Positions 21,525 through 28,180 of a DNA stretch of 64,000 nucleotides are shown piece after piece (position 1 is the stretch's first letter; every line of letters starts with the position of its first letter). The position numbers and the translations under genes are program-made. The notes under the pieces were generated by a model. That model ran no database searches. It was given only the letters and a program-made list of their open reading frames with translations, and was not told where the DNA came from. The stretch comes from Paracoccus aestuariivivens (GTDB lineage: Bacteria; Pseudomonadota; Alphaproteobacteria; Rhodobacterales; Rhodobacteraceae), in NCBI RefSeq assembly GCF_009711225.1, contig NZ_WMIE01000001.1, positions 310,001-374,000 of the forward strand, written 5' to 3'.

Positions 21525-23330
21525 TCAGTTCGAGACGAGCTTTATCCCATCCGCCAGAGGGCGTTCAACCGTGGGAAGCGGGGTCTCGGTCAATGGGCGC
21601 AAGCCCAGAAGCGGTGCAAGGCGGCGGACCATCTCGCCCGCGACAGGGGCCGAGGTCGCGCCAGCGGTGCGGCTTTCCCCGCCCGGACCGGTCGAGGTCG
21701 GCTCGTCCAGCGTCACGACCAGCACATATTCCGGGTTGCTGGCCGGGAATACCGAGGCAAAGGTCGATACCACCTTGTTCTTGTAATATCCGCCCGAGGG
21801 GCGCGGCTTGTCGGCGGTGCCAGTCTTGCCGGCGACTTCATAGCCCACGACATCGGCGCTGCGGCCGCTGCCGCGGACCACGACCTGACGCATCAGCTGC
21901 ACGCCGGTCTGGGCGGCTTGCGCCGAGATGACCTGCTCGCCTTCCTTGCGGGCCCGTCCATGCACCAGCGTCGGCGAGACGCGTTTGCCGCCATTGGCAA
22001 GGGTGGCATAGGCGCTGGCCAGATGGAGCGGGCTTGCCGCCAGTCCGTGCCCGAAAGAAACCGTCGCCGAGGTCACTGCAGGCCAGCGCTTGGGAACCAG
22101 CGGCTTGCCCGTCGGCCCCTCGCTCATTTCGACGGGGGTCGGCTCGAAGAAGCCAAGTTTCTCAAGGAAATCCTTCTGACGGTCCGCACCAAGCATCTGT
22201 GCCACGCGGACCGTACCGACGTTTGACGACTTCACGATGATATCGGTCACCGAGAGGGTGCCGTAATTGTGGCTGCGGAATTCGTTGATCAGGTATTTCC
22301 CGATTCTCATCGGTGCATTCGCGTTGATCATGGTGGTCGGGCTGACCAACTTGAGGTCGATGGCCTGCGTGATCGGGAAGATCTTGAAGGTCGAGCCAAG
22401 CTCGTACTGGCCCTGCACCGCGCGGTTGAACAGCGGGCTGTCCGACGGATCGCCTGTCAGCAACGGGCGCGGGCGATCATTCGGATCGAAATCCGGCAGG
22501 CTGGCCATGGCAAGCACTTCGCCGGTCTTGACCTCCATCAGAATGCCGGTCGCGCCCTTGGCCTTCATGATGTTCATGCCGTTTTTCAGCACTTCCTCCA
22601 TCGCGGCCTGAACAGTCAGATCGACCGACAGAACCAGAGGCGCGCCTTCGTTCGCCGGATTACGCAGCCAATGGTCAAAGGCTTTCTCGACACCAGCGAT
22701 ACCGACGACTTCGGCGCTGGCGACGTCTTCCTTACCGAAGGTCGAGCCGCCCAGAATGTGGCTGGCGATGCGATCGTTCGGGTAAAGCCGCATCTCGCGC
22801 GGGCCGAACAGCAGGCCGGGCTCGCCGATATCATGCACCTGCTGCATCTGCTCGGGCGAAATCTTTTTCTTGATCCACAGGAAGCTGCGCTTGCCCGAGA
22901 AGTCCTCTTTCAGATCTGCGGCCTTCAGGTCCGGAAAGATCGCGGCCAGTTTCTCGGCGGCGGCATCGGGATCGACCATCTGGCGGGGATGGGCGTAAAG
23001 AGAATGCGTCAGCAAATTCGTTGCCAACACCCGACCATGACGGTCGGTAATGTCGGCACGTTGCGAGATGATCTGGGCTCCGGTGACCTGCGCGCGCGGT
23101 TCGCTGGGCTGGCTGGCGGCCATTACCCCCATGCGCATACCGACGGTGACGAATGCCAGCACAAAAGCCATCGCCATGATAAACAACCGGCCCTGCGCCC
23201 GATTGCGCGCCCCGTCCTGAATGACGGCGTGTCGTTGGGCGCGGTTCTCGGCCTCGATCACATCGGGGTTTTCACCGGTTTCCCGGGCGCGAAGAATGCG
23301 CGCCAAGGGACGCAGAGGGGTGCGGATCAT
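21525..23330 (-). CDS. ftsI: Peptidoglycan D,D-transpeptidase FtsI (PBP3)
   Basis: The division-specific class B penicillin-binding protein that cross-links septal peptidoglycan. The 601 residues comprise a short cytoplasmic tail, one membrane anchor (~residues 48-70, FIMAMAFVLAFVTVGMRMG), the pedestal domain and a transpeptidase domain with the active-site STFK in YELGSTFKIF, SSN in VKSSNVG and KTG in VAGKTGTAD. It overlaps ftsL by four bases and precedes murE. Confidence 0.97.
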   Translation of the reverse strand: MIRTPLRPLARILRARETGENPDVIEAENRAQRHAVIQDGARNRAQGRLFIMAMAFVLAFVTVGMRMGVMAASQPSEPRAQVTGAQIISQRADITDRHGRVLATNLLTHSLYAHPRQMVDPDAAAEKLAAIFPDLKAADLKEDFSGKRSFLWIKKKISPEQMQQVHDIGEPGLLFGPREMRLYPNDRIASHILGGSTFGKEDVASAEVVGIAGVEKAFDHWLRNPANEGAPLVLSVDLTVQAAMEEVLKNGMNIMKAKGATGILMEVKTGEVLAMASLPDFDPNDRPRPLLTGDPSDSPLFNRAVQGQYELGSTFKIFPITQAIDLKLVSPTTMINANAPMRIGKYLINEFRSHNYGTLSVTDIIVKSSNVGTVRVAQMLGADRQKDFLEKLGFFEPTPVEMSEGPTGKPLVPKRWPAVTSATVSFGHGLAASPLHLASAYATLANGGKRVSPTLVHGRARKEGEQVISAQAAQTGVQLMRQVVVRGSGRSADVVGYEVAGKTGTADKPRPSGGYYKNKVVSTFASVFPASNPEYVLVVTLDEPTSTGPGGESRTAGATSAPVAGEMVRRLAPLLGLRPLTETPLPTVERPLADGIKLVSN

Positions 23331-23734
23331 GGCGTCCTCTCCTGTGGTCTGAGTGGCGGGTATCCCGCGGGCCGTTCAATGGGCAGGTGTTCGGGGTCCA
23401 TCCCCGGCAGGATCGGGCCGTCGTTCAAAGCCGGCATGGCTGGCTTTGGCGCAGGAAAGCCGACCTGCACGACATCGACATATTGCGACGAATCGAACGG
23501 CACCAATCTGAGCTTGTCGAAATTCAGGTTCGCCAGTTCGCGTAGCCGGTCCGGACGGTTGAGATAGGCCCATTCGGCGCGCAATACGCCCAGATCCTCG
23601 CGCAGGGTCGCGATTTCACGCTGGACCCTGCCCATATCGGACAGGGCAGCCTGAGTGCTGTAATTCTCGCGATAGGCCCAAAACGCCATTCCCATCACTG
23701 CCAAGGTCGTCAGCAGATACAGGACCGAGCGCAT
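23327..23734 (-). CDS. ftsL: Cell division protein FtsL
   Basis: A 135-residue bitopic protein: a membrane segment at the very N-terminus (RSVLYLLTTLAVMGMAFWAY), then a coiled-coil-like stretch (MGRVQREIATLREDLGVLRAEWAYLNRPDRLRE cut here into parts for reading) with the family ending LNRPDRLRELA before a proline-rich tail. FtsL bridges FtsB/FtsQ to FtsW-FtsI at the septum. Sequence conservation is low in this family; position between rsmH and ftsI together with topology supports the call. Confidence 0.85.
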   Translation of the reverse strand: MRSVLYLLTTLAVMGMAFWAYRENYSTQAALSDMGRVQREIATLREDLGVLRAEWAYLNRPDRLRELANLNFDKLRLVPFDSSQYVDVVQVGFPAPKPAMPALNDGPILPGMDPEHLPIERPAGYPPLRPQERTP

Positions 23735-24708
23735 CAGACCCCCCTTTCATCCAGTTGCGGCAGACCCAGCAGATGCGGGTCGACCTGCCCCGCCGGAGCC
23801 GTTGTCCTGATACCCACGCGCAGCAGCGCAGAGCGCGAACGCGGGTTCAGTGCCAGTTCGCTCTCATCAGGCCCGATCGCGCGGCGGAACGGCAACTTGA
23901 ACGCGGCCTCATCCTGCTCGACGACCGGCGCGTAGCGGCTGCCGCCACCCGCGCTGTTCGAGCGCGACTGCATGAAGCGCTTGACGATGCGGTCCTCGAG
24001 CGAATGGAAGCTAACCACCGCCAGTTTACCGCCGGGGCGCAAAGCACGCTCGGCCGCGGCAAGACCAGCGACAAGCTGGCCGAATTCGTCGTTGACCCAG
24101 ATCCGGATCGCCTGGAATGCGCGGGTCGCGGGATGGCTTTGACCGGGCTTCGGGCGCGGCAAGCAATTCGAGATGATATCCGACAACTCGCCCGTGCGGC
24201 TGATCGGACGCGCGGCGACGATGGCCTTGGCGATCCGGCGCGAGGCGCGTTCCTCGCCGTAAAGATACAGCACATCGGCGATCACTGATTCCGGTGCCGT
24301 GTTCAGCAGATCCGCGGCCGAGGGACCGTTGCCCCCCATGCGCATATCCAGCGGTCCGTCGCGCATGAAGGAAAAGCCGCGCTCGGCCTGATCCAGCTGC
24401 ATCGAGCTGACGCCCAGATCCAGCACCACGCCATCAACCTGCTCTCCGGCAAGCGTATCAAGTTCCGAGAACGTGCCCTCGACCAGTTGCAGTCGGTCGC
24501 CGAACTCTCCGGCCCATTCCTGTGCCATACGGAACACCATCGGATCGCGGTCGATCCCGATGACCTTTTCCGCGCCTTGGGCCAATAGCCCGCGCGCATA
24601 ACCGCCCGCGCCGAACGTGCCATCGACCCAGGTGCCCGATACCGGCGCCACTGCCCGCAGAAGCGGACCTAGCAGAACCGAGATATGGGGATCATTCGCA
24701 TTCGACAT
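23734..24708 (-). CDS. rsmH: 16S rRNA (cytosine1402-N4)-methyltransferase RsmH
   Basis: Methylates N4 of C1402 in the 16S rRNA decoding centre. The 324-residue enzyme begins [15 protein letters not shown], contains the SAM-binding [49 protein letters not shown] and [13 protein letters not shown], all RsmH signatures. It lies three bases after mraZ and overlaps the ftsL start by one base. Confidence 0.97.
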   Translation of the reverse strand: MSNANDPHISVLLGPLLRAVAPVSGTWVDGTFGAGGYARGLLAQGAEKVIGIDRDPMVFRMAQEWAGEFGDRLQLVEGTFSELDTLAGEQVDGVVLDLGVSSMQLDQAERGFSFMRDGPLDMRMGGNGPSAADLLNTAPESVIADVLYLYGEERASRRIAKAIVAARPISRTGELSDIISNCLPRPKPGQSHPATRAFQAIRIWVNDEFGQLVAGLAAAERALRPGGKLAVVSFHSLEDRIVKRFMQSRSNSAGGGSRYAPVVEQDEAAFKLPFRRAIGPDESELALNPRSRSALLRVGIRTTAPAGQVDPHLLGLPQLDERGV

Positions 24709-24711
24709 CGT

Positions 24712-25221
24712 CTAGCCTTCGGCTTTCTGGGCCGTGGCCAACAAGGACAGCGGGTCTGCACCCGGTTCGAAATTCGGGACGAGGTCTTCCAGTGCGCTCT
24801 CCTGCGCTTCGTAATTCTCGGGGCTCCAGACCTTAAGGCTTTCACCCGCCGAGATAAAGAAGGCGCTGTCGGTCAACCCGATCTTGTCGCGCAACTTCTG
24901 CGGCAGGACCAGACGACCGTCATTGTCGATCTCGGTCTCCTCCGCGTGGCCGTAATAGATATTTTCCAGAAGGTTGCGTTCGGCGCTACCGCGCGGCAGT
25001 TGCGAGATCTGTTCGTCGATCTCGCCCATCGCCTGCATGGTGTAAAGCTGAAGATGCTTCCAATCGCGGGTGCCGAAAACGATCACCAGTTGCGGGCGTT
25101 TTCCGGCTTCCCAGTCGCTGTCACAGGACTCGAACACCCGACGGAACTTGGCCGGGATCGAAACGCGACCTTTCGCGTCGACCTTGACCTCCTCGGATCC
25201 TCTGAACCTGTTGCGTGCCAC
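24712..25221 (-). CDS. mraZ: Transcriptional regulator MraZ
   Basis: MraZ is the AbrB-like, ring-forming DNA-binding repressor of the dcw operon. The 169-residue protein carries two SpoVT/AbrB-type repeats (VKVDAKGRVSIPAKFR near residue 14 and EIDNDGRLVLPQKLRD near residue 93). A GTG at 25221 preceded by GGAAGGAG is chosen as start: the family begins just there, and the longer frame reaching to 25533 adds an unconserved leader. TGGGN repeats with 10-base period, the known MraZ operator design, occur in three clusters upstream. Confidence 0.95.
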   Translation of the reverse strand: MARNRFRGSEEVKVDAKGRVSIPAKFRRVFESCDSDWEAGKRPQLVIVFGTRDWKHLQLYTMQAMGEIDEQISQLPRGSAERNLLENIYYGHAEETEIDNDGRLVLPQKLRDKIGLTDSAFFISAGESLKVWSPENYEAQESALEDLVPNFEPGADPLSLLATAQKAEG

Positions 25222-25248
25222 TGGCCCGCACTCCTTCCACTGTCCCGA

Positions 25249-25275
25249 CCTTTCCGGTGCTCCGAAAAGGAAAGG
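25249..25275 (-). promoter_or_regulatory. Hairpin in the mraZ 5' leader
   Basis: CCTTTCC and GGAAAGG form a 7-bp stem about 25 bases upstream of the mraZ GTG. It may affect ribosome access to the nearby GGAAGGAG site, but no regulation is demonstrated by the sequence. Confidence 0.3.
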
Positions 25276-25484
25276 GCGGACCGGGCTGCTGCCACTGCCC
25301 GATCCGCCGCCCTCGTTCCCATCTCTGGGCCCCGTAGTTTCGGGGATCGATCCCTGTGTTTGCGCCACCTGGGGGAGGTGCTGCTCGCGCGCCACAAGGT
25401 CGTTTCGGAAGCGGGTTGCCTGTATGAAGCCTGCTTGTCGCCTTCGGGGTCTTGTTGCCCCTTGAAGCCCGTTTCCGTGATGAA

Positions 25485-25519
25485 AGGGATGACATGGGAT
25501 TACATGGGACGCAATGGGT
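25485..25519 (+). promoter_or_regulatory. MraZ-type TGGGN repeat cluster, inner (three and a half repeats)
   Basis: TGGG occurs at 25495, 25505 and 25515, each 10 bases apart (TGGGA-N5-TGGGA-N5-TGGGT), with a degenerate AGGGA one period earlier at 25485. This is the known MraZ operator format (TGGGN with 5-base spacers). It reads on the plus strand, opposite to mraZ, about 265-300 bases upstream of the mraZ start. Confidence 0.6.
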
Positions 25520-25667
25520 TTGTTCGGCCCCAAACCCCTTGCAAGCGGGCATCCGCCCGTGAACTTCTGCCGAACTGAAAGTCATTAAAGATTCACAAAT
25601 GGAAGGTTTGGAAGCTTTGGCAATTCAGACCACTACATATGGTAGCTCGATAGGGGTGAAGCAAAAA

Positions 25668-25682
25668 TCCCACAATTTCCCA
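25668..25682 (-). promoter_or_regulatory. MraZ-type TGGGN repeat pair, middle
   Basis: On the minus strand, in the direction of mraZ, TGGGA-AATTG-TGGGA forms a pair with the 10-base period of MraZ operators. A promoter-like TTGCTT-N17-CATATG follows directly downstream (about 25663 to 25635), but its -10 match is weak. Confidence 0.55.
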
Positions 25683-25814
25683 GAAAGCGACGGCAGCCTA
25701 CTGTCAACGGCGGCGCAAGGCGTTATTAGAGCCGACTTTGCCTTTTGCAAATCGGCCGAGATTCGCAGCATTCACGGGTGGTCACGCTCCGGTGATTCGT
25801 GGTTGCAATCGCAT

Positions 25815-25829
25815 TCCCATGTTTTCCCA
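25815..25829 (-). promoter_or_regulatory. MraZ-type TGGGN repeat pair, outer
   Basis: A third TGGGA-N5-TGGGA pair (spacer AAACA) on the minus strand, again with a 10-base period, just inside the mrp terminator. Together with the clusters at 25485 and 25668 it covers most of the intergenic region before mraZ. Confidence 0.5.
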
Positions 25830-25842
25830 GACAGCGGACAAT

Positions 25843-25869
25843 AAAAAAGGGGGTCGATGACCGACCCCC
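25843..25869 (-). terminator. Rho-independent terminator of mrp/apbC
   Basis: On the minus strand GGGGGTCG-GTCAT-CGACCCCC, an 8-bp stem, is followed by six T. It lies 28 bases beyond the mrp stop codon and insulates the mraZ region. Confidence 0.92.
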
Positions 25870-25896
25870 GCGAATCAACTCCAAGGTGATTCGAAC

Positions 25897-27012
25897 TTAC
25901 GCCATGCCACCGCCAATCAAACGCTCAGCCAAACGGGCAAAAGCTTGAGCCACCGGACTGTCGGTCGTGGCGATCGGCGCGCCGCCGTCACCGGCCAATC
26001 GGACGTCCAGATTCAGGGGAATCTCGCCCAGGAAAGGCAGTCCCATTTGCTGCGCCTCGGACGCGACGCCGCCATGACCGAACAGATGCGCCTCATGGCC
26101 GCAATTCGGGCATACATATGTCGACATGTTCTCGACCAGCCCCAGCACCGGAGTCTTGAGCTTGTTGAACATGTCGATTGCCCGACGTGCGTCGATCAAC
26201 GCGACGTCCTGCGGGGTCGAGACGATGATCGCACCCGAGACCTGCGCCTTCTGGCATAGCGACAGTTGCACATCGCCCGTGCCCGGCGGCAGATCGACCA
26301 GCAGCACATCCAACTCGCCCCATTTTACCTGATTCAGCATCTGCTGCAACGCACCCATCAGCATCGGACCGCGCCAGACCAGCGCCTCGCCTTCCTTCAT
26401 CATCAGCCCGATCGACATGACGGTGACGCCATGGGCATGCAGCGGCTCGATCATCTGGCCGTCGCTGGTCGGGCGCTGCCCGGTCAGGCCCAGCATCCGC
26501 GGCTGCGAGGGGCCATAGATATCGGCATCGAGCAGACCGACCTTCCGACCCGCCCGCGCCAGCGCCACAGCAAGGTTCGATGTCAGTGTCGACTTGCCGA
26601 CGCCACCCTTGCCCGATCCGATGGCCAGAATGCGAGCGACACCGCTGACCGGCTCTGGCCCCGCCTGCGGTGTGGGGTGACGTCCGATTTTCAGGCTGGG
26701 CGGCGGCTCACCCTGCCCCGAGCGGGCCACCACCTCGGCTCCGGCCGGAGGACCGCGCCTTGGCCCTGTCGGAGCAGTCATGACAATCTGCACCTTTTCA
26801 ATGCCGGGAATCGCGCGCAAGCGGCGTTCCGCCTCGGCTTCGACGGGGGAAAGCGCCCGCGCAGCATCGGCATCCGCAGCCTCAATGACGAATCGAACCG
26901 TCCCATTCTCGATGGAAAGGGCGCGGATCAGGTCTGCCGAAACCAGGTTCCCGCCTCCCGGAACCGCTACCTGCTGTAGCTCAGAGAGCACACGTTCACG
27001 TGATATCGTCAT
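25897..27012 (-). CDS. apbC: Mrp/ApbC family iron-sulfur cluster carrier ATPase
   Basis: A 371-residue P-loop ATPase of the MRP/NBP35 group that carries and transfers [4Fe-4S] clusters to target proteins. An N-terminal MIP18/DUF59 domain (ERRLRAIPGIEKVQIVMTA) is followed by a linker, the deviant Walker A GSGKGGVGKSTLTSNLA at ~residue 132, DADIYGPSQPRM, VDLPPGTGDVQL and the cluster-ligating CPNC in TYVCPNCGHEAH. It is transcribed alone, with a strong terminator, and is divergent from the DUF1127/cuckoo-RNA unit. Confidence 0.95.
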   Translation of the reverse strand: MTISRERVLSELQQVAVPGGGNLVSADLIRALSIENGTVRFVIEAADADAARALSPVEAEAERRLRAIPGIEKVQIVMTAPTGPRRGPPAGAEVVARSGQGEPPPSLKIGRHPTPQAGPEPVSGVARILAIGSGKGGVGKSTLTSNLAVALARAGRKVGLLDADIYGPSQPRMLGLTGQRPTSDGQMIEPLHAHGVTVMSIGLMMKEGEALVWRGPMLMGALQQMLNQVKWGELDVLLVDLPPGTGDVQLSLCQKAQVSGAIIVSTPQDVALIDARRAIDMFNKLKTPVLGLVENMSTYVCPNCGHEAHLFGHGGVASEAQQMGLPFLGEIPLNLDVRLAGDGGAPIATTDSPVAQAFARLAERLIGGGMA

Positions 27013-27331
27013 TTCGACCCCCGGAATTCAAAGCGACCGCAGCATGTCAATTTTGACTGCGCTCGGCAAGGCAGGCCGCGATCCATTCTATAACCCCCTG
27101 AAACCACGTATAACTTGTGCTGCATTATCGTGATTTCATTGAAGCTGAACCAAGCCCTGTCAAAAAGTTAAGACTTATGAATGATTTGTGGCGCTGATTT
27201 TCAAAAGCTATTCGGTTTCTGCATAGCAGCATCACGCCCCCGTCTCTTGTGAATTTGCGTCGGAAATAGCATGTTCGCCCTAACAGAGCGACGGACGATC
27301 CGAAGCTCGGGACGATGTAAGAGTGAATGAT
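27013..27331. other. Divergent intergenic region between apbC and the DUF1127 gene
   Basis: About 320 bases, noticeably AT-richer than the genes, without a supportable coding frame. It must hold the apbC promoter on the minus strand and the promoter of the DUF1127/small-RNA unit on the plus strand (a heat-shock-type candidate is listed separately). No repeats or RNA gene were recognised in the rest. Confidence 0.6.
27247..27274 (+). promoter_or_regulatory. RpoH-type promoter candidate for the DUF1127/cuckoo-RNA unit
   Basis: CTTGTGA (-35, compare CTTGAAA) is followed after 16 bases by GCATGT (-10, compare CCATNT), a fair match to sigma-32-type promoters. It would start transcription near 27281, giving a ~50-base leader before the DUF1127 start. 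In Rhodobacter sphaeroides the corresponding unit is driven by RpoHI/RpoHII, which supports the placement; the match itself is not decisive. Confidence 0.42.
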
Positions 27332-27559
27332 ATGGCTGTTATCGAACTGAACCAAGGCGCGGCTCGTCAAAATCAAGCTGGCGAAGGACGTTTCGGGAAC
27401 CTTCTGGCCGATTTGCGCGATTACCTGTCTCGCCGGGCGCTGTTCCGCCAGACCGTGCGCGAGCTGAACGACCTGACCGGTCGCGAGCTTGCCGATCTGG
27501 GGATCAACCGCTCGATGATCCGCAGCGTGGCTTACGAAGCTGCCTGGGGGTCGAAGTAA
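27332..27559 (+). CDS. ccaF1: DUF1127 protein, CcaF1-like, head of cuckoo-RNA unit
   Basis: A 75-residue basic protein with the DUF1127 helix-turn (LFRQTVRELNDLTGRELADL then GINRSMIRSVAYEAAWG). In Rhodobacter sphaeroides the small DUF1127 protein CcaF1 is encoded directly before the CcsR small RNAs, binds RNA and influences their maturation. The same arrangement is seen here: 14 CCTCCTCCCT-loop hairpins begin 12 bases after the stop codon. The ATG at 27332 is preferred over a GTG nine bases earlier because of TAAGAG spacing. Assigning the CcaF1 role rests on position and family, not on close sequence comparison. Confidence 0.8.
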   Translation: MAVIELNQGAARQNQAGEGRFGNLLADLRDYLSRRALFRQTVRELNDLTGRELADLGINRSMIRSVAYEAAWGSK

Positions 27560-27570
27560 AGAATAGAATA

Positions 27571-27643
27571 CCCGACCCTCTCCTCCTCCCTTGGGTCCGG
27601 GTTCAGGCGGCATCCTCTCCTCCTCCTCCCTGAGGATGTCGCC
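27571..27643 (+). ncRNA. Cuckoo/CcsR-type small RNA, module 1
   Basis: Hairpin 1 (27571-27601) pairs GACCC with GGGTC, extended by three more pairs across a bulge. Hairpin 2 (27606-27643) has a 12-bp stem, CATCCTC/GAGGATG plus an outer GGCGG block with one G-U pair. Both loops hold TCCTCCTCCC. It starts 12 bases after the DUF1127 stop. Confidence 0.82.
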
Positions 27644-27654
27644 GCCCTAATACC

Positions 27655-27726
27655 GTGAAGCCCCTCCTCCTCCCTGGGCTTCGCAGTTCAGGTGGCACTC
27701 TCCTCCTCCTCCCTGAGGGTGCCACC
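27655..27726 (+). ncRNA. Cuckoo/CcsR-type small RNA, module 2
   Basis: Hairpin 3 (27655-27684): GTGAAGCCC with GGGCTTCGC, 12-base loop. Linker AGTTCA. Hairpin 4 (27691-27726): GGTGGCAC with GTGCCACC, prolonged by TCTC/GAGG pairing. Both loops carry the CCTCCTCCCT motif. Confidence 0.85.
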
Positions 27727-27737
27727 GATCCTATACC

Positions 27738-27809
27738 GTAAGGCCCCTCCTCCTCCCTGGGCCTTGCAGTTCAGGCGACACCCTCCTCCTCCTCCCTGAG
27801 GGTGTCGCC
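27738..27809 (+). ncRNA. Cuckoo/CcsR-type small RNA, module 3
   Basis: Hairpin 5 (27738-27767): AAGGCCC with GGGCCTT plus two outer pairs. Linker AGTTCA. Hairpin 6 (27774-27809): a perfect 12-bp stem GGCGACACCCTC/GAGGGTGTCGCC. Both loops are exactly CTCCTCCTCCCT. This is the cleanest module of the array. Confidence 0.88.
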
Positions 27810-27820
27810 GATCCCATACC

Positions 27821-27890
27821 GTGAAGCTCTCCTCCTCCCTGAGCTTCACTGTTACGGCGGCCGACCCTCCTCCTCCCTGGGGACGCCGCC
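27821..27890 (+). ncRNA. Cuckoo/CcsR-type small RNA, module 4
   Basis: Hairpin 7 (27821-27849): a perfect 9-bp stem GTGAAGCTC/GAGCTTCAC with an 11-base loop; compared with module 2 one pair is exchanged on both arms (C-G to T-A). Hairpin 8 (27856-27890): GGCGGC/GCCGCC and an inner CCC/GGG separated by an internal loop, the weakest stem of the array. Confidence 0.82.
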
Positions 27891-27899
27891 ACCGATACG

Positions 27900-27971
27900 G
27901 CGAAGCCCCTCCTCCTCCCTGGGCTTTGCGGTTCAGGCGGCACCCTCCTCCTCCTCCCTGAGGGTGCCGCC
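27900..27971 (+). ncRNA. Cuckoo/CcsR-type small RNA, module 5
   Basis: Hairpin 9 (27900-27929): CGAAGCCC with GGGCTTTG, including one G-U pair. Linker GGTTCA. Hairpin 10 (27936-27971): a perfect 12-bp stem GGCGGCACCCTC/GAGGGTGCCGCC. Loops are CTCCTCCTCCCT in both. A longer 29-base linker separates it from module 6. Confidence 0.87.
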
Positions 27972-28000
27972 GAAAAACCACCGGTCGGGACTTTGGAATA

Positions 28001-28068
28001 CGACGGCCCCTCCTCCTCCCTGGGTCGTCGGATAGCGGCGAATGGCTCCTCCTCCCTGCCATTGCCGC
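28001..28068 (+). ncRNA. Cuckoo/CcsR-type small RNA, module 6
   Basis: Hairpin 11 (28001-28030): CGACGGCCC with GGGTCGTCG, nine pairs with one G-U. Hairpin 12 (28035-28068): GCGGC-AATGGC with GCCATT-GCCGC and one bulged G, 11-base loop. The internal linker is only GATA. Confidence 0.83.
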
Positions 28069-28076
28069 ACCCCATA

Positions 28077-28144
28077 CGCGGCCCCTCCTCCTCCCTGGGC
28101 CGGCGTTACGCGGCGGTGCCCCTCCTCCTCCCTGGGCGCCGCCG
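28077..28144 (+). ncRNA. Cuckoo/CcsR-type small RNA, module 7 (terminal)
   Basis: Hairpin 13 (28077-28105): CGCGGCCC with GGGCCG-CG around one bulge. Hairpin 14 (28111-28144): an 11-bp stem CGGCGGTGCCC/GGGCGCCGCCG with one wobble pair. Both loops are CTCCTCCTCCCT. The last hairpin is followed by CTTTTC and thus also serves as terminator. Confidence 0.84.
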
Positions 28145-28150
28145 CTTTTC
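28111..28150 (+). terminator. Terminator formed by the last cuckoo hairpin
   Basis: The 11-bp GC-rich stem of hairpin 14 is followed by TTTTCATTTC. It would release the whole DUF1127/small-RNA transcript. It is only ~30 bases before the rlmJ start, so read-through into rlmJ remains possible. Confidence 0.65.
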
Positions 28151-28180
28151 ATTTCAGCCCAAGACGTTTAAGCGGTCAGC

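Larger units (their letters stand above)
27571..28150 (+). repeat. Array of 14 hairpins (seven pairs) with CCTCCTCCCT loops
   Basis: Fourteen consecutive inverted repeats, each with different arms but almost the same loop, CTCCTCCTCCCT (11-14 bases). Stems are 6-12 bp and covary: for example GAAGCCC/GGGCTTC, AAGGCCC/GGGCCTT, GAAGCTC/GAGCTTC. Short linkers (often AGTTCA) inside pairs alternate with longer ATACC-containing linkers between pairs, which defines seven two-hairpin modules of ~70 bases repeated about every 76-101 bases. This fits the cuckoo RNA family (CcsR RNAs). The loops are complementary to Shine-Dalgarno sequences (GGAGG), like the 16S rRNA 3' end. The frames on either strand are low-complexity and are not read as genes. 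Confidence 0.92.

Noticed and set aside
25222-25560. RNase P RNA gene upstream of mraZ, as occurs in some relatives
   Set aside because: The conserved GAGGAAAGTCCGGGC-type core and the other P RNA hallmarks were not found on either strand.
25599-25844. 81-codon plus-strand frame in the mraZ upstream region
   Set aside because: No recognisable domain or ribosome site, and the region is explained by regulatory repeats and a terminator.
25880-25905. GTTCGAATC resembling a tRNA T-arm
   Set aside because: It is the 3' end of apbC and its trailer; no cloverleaf can be formed around it.
27571-28144. CRISPR array
   Set aside because: The conserved part is a loop between variable palindromic arms, not a constant repeat between unique spacers of equal length, and no cas gene is present.
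27688-28152. Long frames on the minus strand (and plus-strand frames) through the hairpin array, rich in Gly-Arg
   Set aside because: They are translations of the CTCCTCC repeats; composition is low-complexity, frames change between units, and the hairpin covariation explains the sequence better.
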